13,094 nt of DNA from an uncultured Clostridia bacterium (GTDB lineage Bacteria > Bacillota > Clostridia > Oscillospirales > Acutalibacteraceae), in the NCBI GenBank assembly GCA_937888485.1, contig CALAQQ010000286.1, positions 1 to 13,094 of the forward strand, in the 5' to 3' direction. Below, piece after piece: positions 1 to 6,423 of the stretch. Position 1 is the stretch's first letter. The number at the start of each line of letters is the position of its first letter. The notes under the pieces were generated by a model that was not told where the DNA came from, did no database searches, and saw nothing but the letters and a program-made list of their open reading frames with translations. Both the position numbers and the translations under genes were made by a program.

Positions 1-838
1 CACCGACCTTAATAACAGGAACAGCTTTTCCGTTTTCACAAACCGCTTCTGCAACAGCACTTCCGAGTCCGCCGATTATGCTGTGTTCTTCTGCCGTAAC
101 AATTGCACCCGTTTTTTCAGCAGATTTAAGAATTGTTTCTGCATCAAGAGGTTTAATTGTATGAACATTGATTATTTCAGCACTAATACCGTTTTCTGCA
201 AGTATTTTCTGAGCCTCAATTGCTTCATTAACCATAAGACCTGTTGCACAAATTGTGACATCTGTTCCCTCACTGAGGACAACAGCCTTTCCCCATTCAA
301 ATTTATAATCTTCATCGAAGATTCTGGGAACTGCAAGACGACCAAATCTCATATAAACAGGACCCTCATATTCAGCAGCAGCAAAAACAGCAGCACGAGC
401 TTCTACATCATCAGCAGGATTGATGATAGTCATTCCGGGAATAGCTCTCATAAGAGCGATGTCTTCACAGCACTGATGACTTGCACCGTCTTCACCAACG
501 GAGATACCTGCATGAGTAGCACCGATTTTAACATTAAGATGAGGATATGCAATAGAATTTCTCACCTGCTCATATGCTCTGCCTGCAGCAAACATTGCAA
601 ATGTACTTGCAAAAACAGTGTAGCCTGTTGAGGCAAGACCTGCAGCAACACCCATCATATTTCCTTCAGCTATACCGCAGTCAAAAAACTTTTCAGGATA
701 AGCCTTTTTGAACATACCTGTTTTGGTAGCGGCAGCAAGGTCTGCATCCAGCACAACAACCTTGTCATTTGTTCCGCCGAGCTCTACAAGAGCCTTTCCG
801 TAAGCGTCACGGGTTGCAGTTTTAATAACATCAGCCAT
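1..838 (-). CDS. Transketolase, C-terminal subunit (3' end cut by window)
   Basis: This is the second half of a split transketolase. It carries the pyrimidine-binding and C-terminal domains and should pair with the N-terminal subunit encoded just upstream to move two-carbon ketol units in the non-oxidative pentose phosphate pathway. The 279 visible residues begin MADVIKTATRDAYGKAL. CGIAEGNM (residues 54-61) holds the glutamate (E58) that activates thiamine diphosphate, and THAGISVGEDGASHQ (108-122) is the typical pyrimidine-domain motif. From about residue 190 the C-terminal domain follows (TDVTICATGLMVNEA, then EEHSIIGGLGSA at 251-262). The family is usually about 310 residues, so roughly 30 are missing beyond the window edge. 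The ATG at 838 is preceded by AAAGGAG at 851-857, 12 bases upstream. A 1-deoxyxylulose-5-phosphate synthase is excluded because that enzyme is a single chain of about 620 residues. Confidence 0.93.
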   Translation of the reverse strand, partial: MADVIKTATRDAYGKALVELGGTNDKVVVLDADLAAATKTGMFKKAYPEKFFDCGIAEGNMMGVAAGLASTGYTVFASTFAMFAAGRAYEQVRNSIAYPHLNVKIGATHAGISVGEDGASHQCCEDIALMRAIPGMTIINPADDVEARAAVFAAAEYEGPVYMRFGRLAVPRIFDEDYKFEWGKAVVLSEGTDVTICATGLMVNEAIEAQKILAENGISAEIINVHTIKPLDAETILKSAEKTGAIVTAEEHSIIGGLGSAVAEAVCENGKAVPVIKVG

Positions 839-858
839 TATAATTCACCGCTCCTTTC

Positions 859-1701
859 TTATACTTCAAGCTCTGCAAGAGCCTGATTGAGTTCATTCAT
901 AGCCTGTTCATACTGCTCAGCATTGGGAGCGGTGCCATGCCATGAAACCTGGTCTTCCATAAATGAAATACCCTTACCTTTTACACTGTTTGCAACGATA
1001 ACAGAGGGTTTGCCTTTAAATTCAGCAGCAGCATTGAAAGCTGCATCAATTTCATCAAAACTGTGTGCGCAGATTTCAATAACATTCCATCCGAAAGACT
1101 TAAATTTTTCAGCAATGGGATAAGGCGAGTTAACTTCTGAAATCTTTCCGTCAATCTGAAGACCGTTATTATCAACAACAGCTACAAGATTATCAAGACC
1201 TTTTGCAGAAGCAAACATAGCAGCTTCCCATACCTGACCTTCCTGAATTTCACCGTCACCGAGAATGGTAAAAACTCTGAAGTTCTTGCCTGCAAGCTTT
1301 GCACCGAGAGCCATACCGCAAGCTGTTGAAACACCCTGTCCGAGTGAACCTGTGCACATATCAACACCGGGAGTATATTTTATACTGGGATGACCCTGAA
1401 GCATAGAATCACTCTTTCTGAGTGTCTTCATCTGTTCAACAGGGAAAAAGCCTCTGAGTGAAAGAACAGAATAAAGAGCAGGTGCAGCATGACCTTTCGA
1501 AAGTACAAATCTGTCTCTATCTTCCATCTTAGGATTCTGAGAATCAATATTCATGTGGTTGAAATATAAATATGTGACTATATCAACACAAGAAAGTGAA
1601 CCGCCGGGATGTCCGGATTTAGCATTGAAAACGCCTTCAATAATACCCATTCTTGCTTTACAAGCTTTTATTTTTAACTGTTTTCTGATAACTGCATCCA
1701 T
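859..1701 (-). CDS. Transketolase, N-terminal (thiamine diphosphate-binding) subunit
   Basis: This is the first half of a split transketolase, binding the diphosphate end of thiamine diphosphate and the metal ion. It is 280 residues, the normal length for the split family. Visible motifs are SGHPGGSLS (29-37), SKGHAAPA (68-75), TGSLGQG (117-123) and the cofactor motif GDGEIQEGQVWEA (148-160) leading to VVDNN (175-179). The late SWHGTAPN (253-260) is also typical. The start is ATG at 1701 with AGGAGG at 1710-1715, 8 bases upstream. The C-terminal subunit starts 20 bases downstream, which fits equal synthesis of two chains of one enzyme, probably an alpha2beta2 complex. Single-chain transketolases of about 660 residues are the alternative architecture; here a stop codon and a fresh ribosome binding site clearly separate the halves. 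Confidence 0.95.
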   Translation of the reverse strand: MDAVIRKQLKIKACKARMGIIEGVFNAKSGHPGGSLSCVDIVTYLYFNHMNIDSQNPKMEDRDRFVLSKGHAAPALYSVLSLRGFFPVEQMKTLRKSDSMLQGHPSIKYTPGVDMCTGSLGQGVSTACGMALGAKLAGKNFRVFTILGDGEIQEGQVWEAAMFASAKGLDNLVAVVDNNGLQIDGKISEVNSPYPIAEKFKSFGWNVIEICAHSFDEIDAAFNAAAEFKGKPSVIVANSVKGKGISFMEDQVSWHGTAPNAEQYEQAMNELNQALAELEV

Positions 1702-1722
1702 TGCAGTCGCCTCCTGTCATAT

Positions 1723-2562
1723 TTATTTGTATTGATTATGACTTTTCTTTTCAATATATTCAAGGAAATCTGCTACAGCACCTTTATTACAGTGGCATGT
1801 AACAAACTCCGAAATATCCTTCAATTCTTTCGGTGCCTGACCGCAACAAGCAGGAACACCAACGGATTTAAGCATATCATAGTCATTAAAATAATCACCA
1901 ATAGCTCCGATATGCCCTTTATCAGCTCCAAGTATTTCTGCAAGTTTAAGAAGAGCTGTACCTTTATGTGTATTTTTCGCAAGAATCTCAAAACTTGCAA
2001 CTGACGAAGACATAAGAGTTAAATCAGGGTCGGTCATTGATTCAAAATGCTTTTTGACTTTTGTAATGTGAAAAGGTATGCCGGAAAATATAACCTTTCC
2101 CCAATTTTCTTTAGGAACATCTTCGATATTTCTTATGTGTTTATATTTCAGATTACCTGATGCAACAAAGAAATTACCAAACCAACCAATTCCGGTTATA
2201 TATATGATATCCTTTGCAACAACAATTACATCAACTTGAGGAAATTTTTTTGCAGCTTCAATAGCCAGATTCATTCCATCATCGCTCATAGAACTGAACC
2301 AGATCATTTCCTGTTTCTGAAAATCATATAAACCTGCACCGTTTATAACAATTGCGGGTGTTCCCTCAATAGGAAGGCGTTTGAAATGCTTTTCCATTGA
2401 CTGAGGATTTCTTCCGGAGGCAAGAGTAAATTTGCCTCCCATTGAAATAAATTTAGCAATTGCTTTTTCATTTCTTTCGGGCAATCTTCTCATTTTATTG
2501 TTAAGAGTGCCGTCGATATCCGATGCAATAAGCCAGTCGGAAAGTAAATTTTTATCATCCAT
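1723..2562 (-). CDS. Cof-type HAD-IIB family phosphatase
   Basis: A 279-residue cytoplasmic hydrolase of the haloacid dehalogenase superfamily, C2B-cap (Cof/IIB) type, which generally dephosphorylates sugar phosphates or similar small metabolites using Mg2+. In numbering from the ATG at 2562, motif I is DIDGT (15-19) with nucleophile D15 and acid/base D17. Motif II is the serine of ASGRN (48-52). A lysine in NTHKGTALL (K200) fits motif III, and motif IV is GDYFNDYDM (222-230). All catalytic positions are present. The ATG at 2562 is preferred over an in-frame TTG at 2580 because GGGAG lies 11 bases before the ATG, and the codons in the longer version are the ribosome binding site itself. It overlaps the rluD stop by 8 bases. 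Its place before transketolase suggests a sugar-phosphate substrate, but the substrate cannot be read from sequence. Confidence 0.9.
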   Translation of the reverse strand: MDDKNLLSDWLIASDIDGTLNNKMRRLPERNEKAIAKFISMGGKFTLASGRNPQSMEKHFKRLPIEGTPAIVINGAGLYDFQKQEMIWFSSMSDDGMNLAIEAAKKFPQVDVIVVAKDIIYITGIGWFGNFFVASGNLKYKHIRNIEDVPKENWGKVIFSGIPFHITKVKKHFESMTDPDLTLMSSSVASFEILAKNTHKGTALLKLAEILGADKGHIGAIGDYFNDYDMLKSVGVPACCGQAPKELKDISEFVTCHCNKGAVADFLEYIEKKSHNQYK

Positions 2563-3505
2563 TATTTTTAATTCTCCCAAGAAAATCAGTAAAATAATCG
2601 GGAAGCGGGGCTTCTAATCTAATATATTCTTTTGTTGAGGGATGAATAAAACCGATAATTCCCGCATGAAGACATTGACCGTGAAGTTTTGAAACTCCAT
2701 TTTTCGGTCCGTAAACAAAATCCCCTGCGACAGGATGTCCAAGATATGACATATGAACTCGTATCTGATGAGTACGTCCCGTTTCAAGTTTTAATGCAAC
2801 AAAAGAAAAATCTTTATATTCTTCCAAAACCTTATAGTGAGTAACAGCGTTTTTGGAATTCTGATTTATAACACACATTTTTTTACGGTCATTCGGACTC
2901 CTTCCGATCGGAGCGTCTATTGTTCCTTCGGTGTCCTTTAAATGTCCGTGAATAACAGCCCTATATTCTCTGTCAAGAGAGTGAGCGCTTATCTGTGATG
3001 AAAGAGAAATGTGTGCTGAATCATTTTTTGCAACAAGAAGTAATCCGCTTGTATCCTTATCAATTCGATGAACAATTCCCGGACGGACAACACCGTTAAT
3101 ACCGGATAAATTACCTTTACAATGCCATAAAAGAGCATTGACGAGAGTTGAATCATAATTACCGGGAGCCGGATGAACAACCATTCCTCTTGGTTTATTA
3201 ACAACAAGAAGGTCGTTGTCCTCATAAAAAATATCAAGCGGAATATTCTGAGGTTCAAGAGACAATTCCCTGGGTTCCGGAACTGTAAAACTGACTATAT
3301 CATCTTTTTTAGGCTTAAAACTTTTGGAAACTGCCTTACCATTGCACGAAACAAGATCCGCTGAAAATAAATTCTGAACAAAGGAACGCGAATAATCAGC
3401 AAGAGCAAGCGAGAGAATTTTATCAAGCCTCTCTCCACTTGATTCGCAATCAATAGAAATGGAAATAATCTCATTATATTCTATTGTATCAATTCTTTCA
3501 ATCAT
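2555..3505 (-). CDS. rluD: RluA-family rRNA pseudouridine synthase (RluD/YlyB type)
   Basis: A 316-residue pseudouridine synthase with an N-terminal S4 RNA-binding domain. Members of this subfamily isomerise uridines in 23S rRNA (helix 69 for RluD proper); the exact target here is inferred. In numbering from the ATG at 3505, the S4 domain begins with GERLDKILS (24-32), the catalytic motif HRIDKDTSG is at 146-154 with the catalytic aspartate D149, and GRTHQIRVH (243-251) is the conserved C-terminal motif. The reading frame is open back to a TTG at 3556, but that would add 17 residues lying inside lspA. The ATG at 3505 overlaps the lspA stop by 8 bases and gives the family's usual short lead-in before S4. 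No strong Shine-Dalgarno is visible for either start, so translational coupling is likely. The lspA-rluD pair is common in Firmicutes. Confidence 0.93.
   Translation of the reverse strand: MIERIDTIEYNEIISISIDCESSGERLDKILSLALADYSRSFVQNLFSADLVSCNGKAVSKSFKPKKDDIVSFTVPEPRELSLEPQNIPLDIFYEDNDLLVVNKPRGMVVHPAPGNYDSTLVNALLWHCKGNLSGINGVVRPGIVHRIDKDTSGLLLVAKNDSAHISLSSQISAHSLDREYRAVIHGHLKDTEGTIDAPIGRSPNDRKKMCVINQNSKNAVTHYKVLEEYKDFSFVALKLETGRTHQIRVHMSYLGHPVAGDFVYGPKNGVSKLHGQCLHAGIIGFIHPSTKEYIRLEAPLPDYFTDFLGRIKNNG
2574..2578 (-). promoter_or_regulatory. Ribosome binding site deciding the HAD gene start
   Basis: GGGAG on the minus strand lies 11 bases upstream of the ATG at 2562. Because this site would be coding sequence if translation began at the TTG at 2580, it supports the shorter protein. 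It sits inside the last codons of rluD, so translation of the two genes is probably coupled. Confidence 0.6.
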
Positions 3506-3977
3506 GTTTTTTTGCGCTCTTTCGTTCCTTGATAAGTTCGTATATTTCATAGGCAATTAACATGAATGCACCAACGGTAATACTGCAATCTGCAAAATTA
3601 AAAACCGCAAAATCAATAAAAAGCGGTTCAATAAAATCAACCACATAACCATATGCAATTCTGTCAATAACATTTCCGATGCCGCCTGCAGTAACAAGAA
3701 GAAGACAGACATTGACAAACATAGGCTTCAGTTTTCTTGTTAAAAGCAAAAAAAGACAAAATATAATGATTATTACTGTTGCAACAGTCAGAATTTCAGT
3801 TTTATCCGAAAAAGAACTGAATGCGGCGCCTGTGTTTTCAACATATCTGAACTGAAACAGCCCAAAAAGGAATTCTTTGGGTCCGTCTGTTTTAATCGTT
3901 GAAACAACAATATATTTTGTCAGACGGTCAATTGCTATAAGCACAGCAATAATTACAAGGGAAATTGCTTGAAACAT
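3498..3977 (-). CDS. lspA: Lipoprotein signal peptidase (signal peptidase II)
   Basis: An inner-membrane aspartyl protease of 159 residues that cleaves the signal peptide from prolipoproteins after diacylglyceryl transfer to the lipobox cysteine. Four membrane segments are visible at about 4-20, 60-80, 88-104 and 132-147. The two catalytic aspartates are present: D105 in GGIGNVIDR (98-106) and D130 in FNFADCSI (126-133). The conserved IDRLTK (16-21) and ENTGAAF (47-53) motifs are also intact. The C-terminus is a short lysine-rich cytoplasmic tail. The ATG at 3977 has GAGAGG 5 bases upstream. It follows divIVA after 15 bases and overlaps rluD by 8 bases. Length and motifs are canonical and no anomaly is seen. 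Confidence 0.97.
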   Translation of the reverse strand: MFQAISLVIIAVLIAIDRLTKYIVVSTIKTDGPKEFLFGLFQFRYVENTGAAFSSFSDKTEILTVATVIIIIFCLFLLLTRKLKPMFVNVCLLLVTAGGIGNVIDRIAYGYVVDFIEPLFIDFAVFNFADCSITVGAFMLIAYEIYELIKERKSAKKHD

Positions 3978-3992
3978 ATTTACCTCTCAAAT

Positions 3993-5159
3993 TCAGTCTT
4001 CAAACATTGAATCAAACAACGAGGAAATATCATCATCGTCGTCGGATTTTGCATTATAATCAATATCTTCAATGGCATCAAGGTCAACCTTAAAACCTTC
4101 AAAATCGTCTTCTTCCTCATTATCAATTGATAATTCGGGTAATAAATCATCAATATCAGATGAAATGGAATCAGATAAACCATCAAGCTCTATTTCATCA
4201 ATAAAGCTGAAAAGATCATCTTCCTCATCGTTATCATCAGAAATAACATTTTCCTCAACAATGGTATCATCTTCATCTTCATTTTCATCAGATTCTTCTG
4301 ATGAATCAGCAATAATTTCCGGAACAAATGTTACGGGTTCTTCTTCAACTTCAGAAACGGGTTCTTCAATAATTTCAGGAACTTCTGTTTCCTCAGCAAT
4401 CGTTTCTTCCGAAATTACCGTTTCATTATTTTCGTCATTTTCAGGTGTAATATCAACATCATTTTCATCGGAAACCTGTTCTGCTACAACAGAAACAGCG
4501 TTAACGGCTGCAATAAACTCAGGCATACCCTCAAGAAGGTTAAGCTGACCTTTGCAAAGTTCCTGAATAGTTTGTTTGAATTTGAGAGTTTCTGCTTTAA
4601 CTTTTGTAAGTTCAGCGGAATAAAACTCAAAGGATTCACGACTACTGCCGATAATCGCTTTTCCTTCAGCCTCTGCTTTGGAAACGATTTCTGCAGCCTT
4701 ATTCTGAGCAGCTTTGATTGTTGTTTCAGTTTCAACCTGAGCTCTTTCAGTTAATGATGCAACAGCTGTTCTTGCATTATCAACAATTTCTTTTGCTTTT
4801 TCTTTTGCTTCAATAATTGTCTGATCTGCCTGTCTGTTTGCACCGTCAAGAATAATCTTTGACCTTGTTTCAGCATCTGTCAGAATATCATCAGCTTTTG
4901 TTTTTGCATTCTTATTAATGGTTTCTGACATTTTGTGAGCATCAAGAAGAGCAAGCTTGATTGCTTCTTCATCATTTCTGTAGCTTTCAATTTTATCGGC
5001 AAGAATGCTAATTTTCTTTATAAGTTCTTTATTCTGATTAAGAGATTCTTCGTAGGATTCACCAACGGACTTAAGAAAAGCATCCACTTCATCCGCACTG
5101 TATGTTCCTTTATTAATGGGAGTAAATTTTGCGTTAATGATTTGTTCGAGTCTGAGCAT
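3993..5159 (-). CDS. divIVA: DivIVA-family coiled-coil cell division/polarity protein with acidic tail
   Basis: A cytoplasmic protein of 388 residues that, by family, binds negatively curved membrane at septa and poles through its N-terminal domain and scaffolds division or wall-synthesis proteins. The N-terminus LRLEQIINAKFTPINKGTYS followed by ADEVDAFLKSVGESYEE (residues 2-37) matches the DivIVA lipid-binding domain. Residues about 38-205 form a long predicted coiled coil rich in A, E, K and I, with recurring AKxKAxxI-like units. Residues 231-388 form a very acidic, probably disordered tail: by hand count 69 Asp/Glu and only 2 Lys, no Arg. This makes it longer than the roughly 160-residue Bacillus protein. 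The ATG at 5159 is preceded by AGGTG (6-base spacing) and GAGAGG further up. The position right after sepF is classical for divIVA. The precise role (septum placement or polar growth) is not determined by sequence. Confidence 0.9.
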   Translation of the reverse strand: MLRLEQIINAKFTPINKGTYSADEVDAFLKSVGESYEESLNQNKELIKKISILADKIESYRNDEEAIKLALLDAHKMSETINKNAKTKADDILTDAETRSKIILDGANRQADQTIIEAKEKAKEIVDNARTAVASLTERAQVETETTIKAAQNKAAEIVSKAEAEGKAIIGSSRESFEFYSAELTKVKAETLKFKQTIQELCKGQLNLLEGMPEFIAAVNAVSVVAEQVSDENDVDITPENDENNETVISEETIAEETEVPEIIEEPVSEVEEEPVTFVPEIIADSSEESDENEDEDDTIVEENVISDDNDEEDDLFSFIDEIELDGLSDSISSDIDDLLPELSIDNEEEDDFEGFKVDLDAIEDIDYNAKSDDDDDISSLFDSMFED

Positions 5160-5183
5160 TTTTCACACCTGTCCTCTCAAATA

Positions 5184-5681
5184 TTACTGATAACTTTCGG
5201 TTCCGGCACCAAGTTCATCAAGAAGTTCACCGGAAACAGGTACGTTATAAGGCGTAATTATGTAGGCTCTGCCTGCAACTTTTTTGAAATCACCGTGGTT
5301 TGCATAAGCAACACCGTAAAGGAAGTCAATTATTCTTTGTGAAATATCATTCGGACATGTTTCGAGATTGAGAATAACAATTCTCTTGTCATTAAGAACA
5401 TCTGCAACTTCGCCAACCTCTTCAAATCTGTCTATCTTTCTGAAAACGACATGAGGTTTAGGCTGTGAACCGACAGACTTTGAAGAATTGATGTTAACAA
5501 CATTATTTGAATTAGTGTTTGTTTTTTCTGTTCTTACTCTTGATGTCTGAGTTCTTGATTCTGATGCAACAGGCTTTGCGGGTTCAAAATCAAAGTCATC
5601 AGTATAGTCCGATTCAGCGCTGTCAATATAATCGTCATCCGTTACATTAATGAATTGTTTAAGCTTGTCTTTTAAGTTCAT
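5184..5681 (-). CDS. sepF: Cell division protein SepF
   Basis: SepF tethers FtsZ filaments to the membrane and organises the division ring. The 165-residue protein starts MNLKDKLKQFINV, an amphipathic helix typical of the SepF membrane anchor. An acidic and then Ser/Thr/Asn-rich linker follows (about 14-75), and then the SepF core (about 77-155), ending in IIDFLYGVAYANHGDFKK (117-134) and AYIITPYNV (139-147), the most conserved family signature. A longer frame from a TTG at 5720 exists, but the ATG at 5681 has a perfect AGGAGG at 5689-5694 with 7-base spacing and fits the family N-terminus. It lies 16 bases after yggS and 24 bases before divIVA, the arrangement seen in many Firmicutes. The C-terminus is GTESYQ. 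Confidence 0.95.
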   Translation of the reverse strand: MNLKDKLKQFINVTDDDYIDSAESDYTDDFDFEPAKPVASESRTQTSRVRTEKTNTNSNNVVNINSSKSVGSQPKPHVVFRKIDRFEEVGEVADVLNDKRIVILNLETCPNDISQRIIDFLYGVAYANHGDFKKVAGRAYIITPYNVPVSGELLDELGAGTESYQ

Positions 5682-5688
5682 GGTAATT

Positions 5689-5694
5689 CCTCCT
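5689..5694 (-). promoter_or_regulatory. Perfect AGGAGG ribosome binding site of sepF
   Basis: AGGAGG on the minus strand, 7 bases before the ATG at 5681 and immediately after the yggS stop codon. It fixes the sepF start and argues against the upstream in-frame TTG at 5720, for which these bases would be coding (Leu-Gly-Gly). Confidence 0.85.
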
Positions 5695-5697
5695 AAA

Positions 5698-6423
5698 TTA
5701 TCTGTATATTCTTGCGCCAAAAATTGAAGAGCCTATTCTGACAAGATTGGCGCCTTCAAGTATTGCCTCTTTATAATCGCCTGACATTCCCATCGAAAGG
5801 ACATTCATATTAATATTATCTCTTTTTTTATTGCGAATGTCAATAAACAGACGGTGCATATTTGAAAAAATTCTCCGGATTTCGGCTTCTTTTTCACAAA
5901 TAGGTGCAACGCACATCAATCCGTCAACTGAAATCCCGTTAATTTCCGAAATTTCACACGATTTTTCATAAACCTCATCATACATAAATCCGAATTTACT
6001 GTCTTCGTTCCCGACATTTACTTCAATAAGAACTTTGGTTTCAAGTCCCATTTCCGATGAACGTTTTCCTATTTCCCTGGCAATCGAAACAGTATCAACA
6101 GACTGAACGGTTTCAACTCGTCCGATAATTTTTTTAACCTTGTTTGACTGAAGATGACCAATAAGATGCGCCTTACAGTTTTCAAGTTTAAGTTCAGATT
6201 CTTTAAGCAGAAACTCCTGAACCTTATTTTCACCAATAAGATTAATACCGTTATCAATTGCATGATTGATAAATTTGCTTTCAACGGTTTTGGTAACCGC
6301 CATTAACATGATTTCATCAGCATTTCTGCCTGATTTAACGGCTGATTCAGCTATATCCGAACGAATAATCTTGAGGTTTTCTTCAATAGCTTTAAAACGT
6401 TCTTCATCCAATAACCATTCCAT
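5698..6423 (-). CDS. yggS: YggS/PLPBP-family pyridoxal phosphate homeostasis protein
   Basis: A cytoplasmic single-domain TIM-barrel protein of 241 residues that binds pyridoxal 5'-phosphate and buffers vitamin B6 and amino-acid pools; no enzymatic reaction is established for the family. The PLP lysine is K45 in MAVTKT (41-46). Other signatures are GENKVQE (64-70), HLIGHLQSNK (86-95), SMGMSGDYKEAI (210-221) and the phosphate-binding VRIGSSIFGAR (228-238). The ATG at 6423 has AAAGGA at 6432-6437 with 8-base spacing and overlaps the end of the upstream adaptor gene by 20 bases. The N-terminal helix is slightly extended compared with the E. coli protein. It lies directly before sepF, as its homologue ylmE does in Bacillus. 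Length and motifs are canonical. Confidence 0.96.
   Translation of the reverse strand: MEWLLDEERFKAIEENLKIIRSDIAESAVKSGRNADEIMLMAVTKTVESKFINHAIDNGINLIGENKVQEFLLKESELKLENCKAHLIGHLQSNKVKKIIGRVETVQSVDTVSIAREIGKRSSEMGLETKVLIEVNVGNEDSKFGFMYDEVYEKSCEISEINGISVDGLMCVAPICEKEAEIRRIFSNMHRLFIDIRNKKRDNINMNVLSMGMSGDYKEAILEGANLVRIGSSIFGARIYR

Noticed and set aside
83..631. 182-codon plus-strand open frame rich in Cys, Ser and Asn
   Set aside because: It lies antisense to the transketolase C-terminal subunit, whose motifs are clear. The composition is that expected of a reverse-complement shadow, and no family motif is visible.
839..858. Possible terminator or promoter in the larger gaps (839-858, 1702-1722, 3978-3992, 5160-5183, 5682-5697, 10495-10509)
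   Set aside because: Each gap is only 15 to 24 bases, is filled by a ribosome binding site, and shows no hairpin followed by a T run.
1723..2580. HAD phosphatase starting at TTG 2580
   Set aside because: The first codons would be the GGGAG ribosome binding site for the ATG at 2562, and HAD proteins begin shortly before motif I.
2989..3258. 89-codon minus-strand frame inside rluD
   Set aside because: It is an out-of-frame shadow of the conserved RluD catalytic region. It is hydrophobic by chance, with no own ribosome binding site.
2555..3556. Longer RluD starting at TTG 3556 (or ATG 3550)
   Set aside because: The extra residues are lspA sequence in another frame and add nothing family-like before the S4 domain. 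The ATG at 3505 with an 8-base overlap fits the other junctions, though without a strong ribosome binding site I am not fully certain.
4072..4548. 158-codon plus-strand open frame that is almost entirely Ser with Thr and Ile
   Set aside because: It is the antisense of the Asp/Glu-rich DivIVA tail; GAA/GAT-rich coding sequence reads as TCn serine codons on the other strand. No ribosome binding site or domain is seen.
5184..5720. Longer SepF starting at TTG 5720
   Set aside because: It would overlap yggS and translate the perfect AGGAGG site. The ATG at 5681 gives the normal SepF amphipathic N-terminus.
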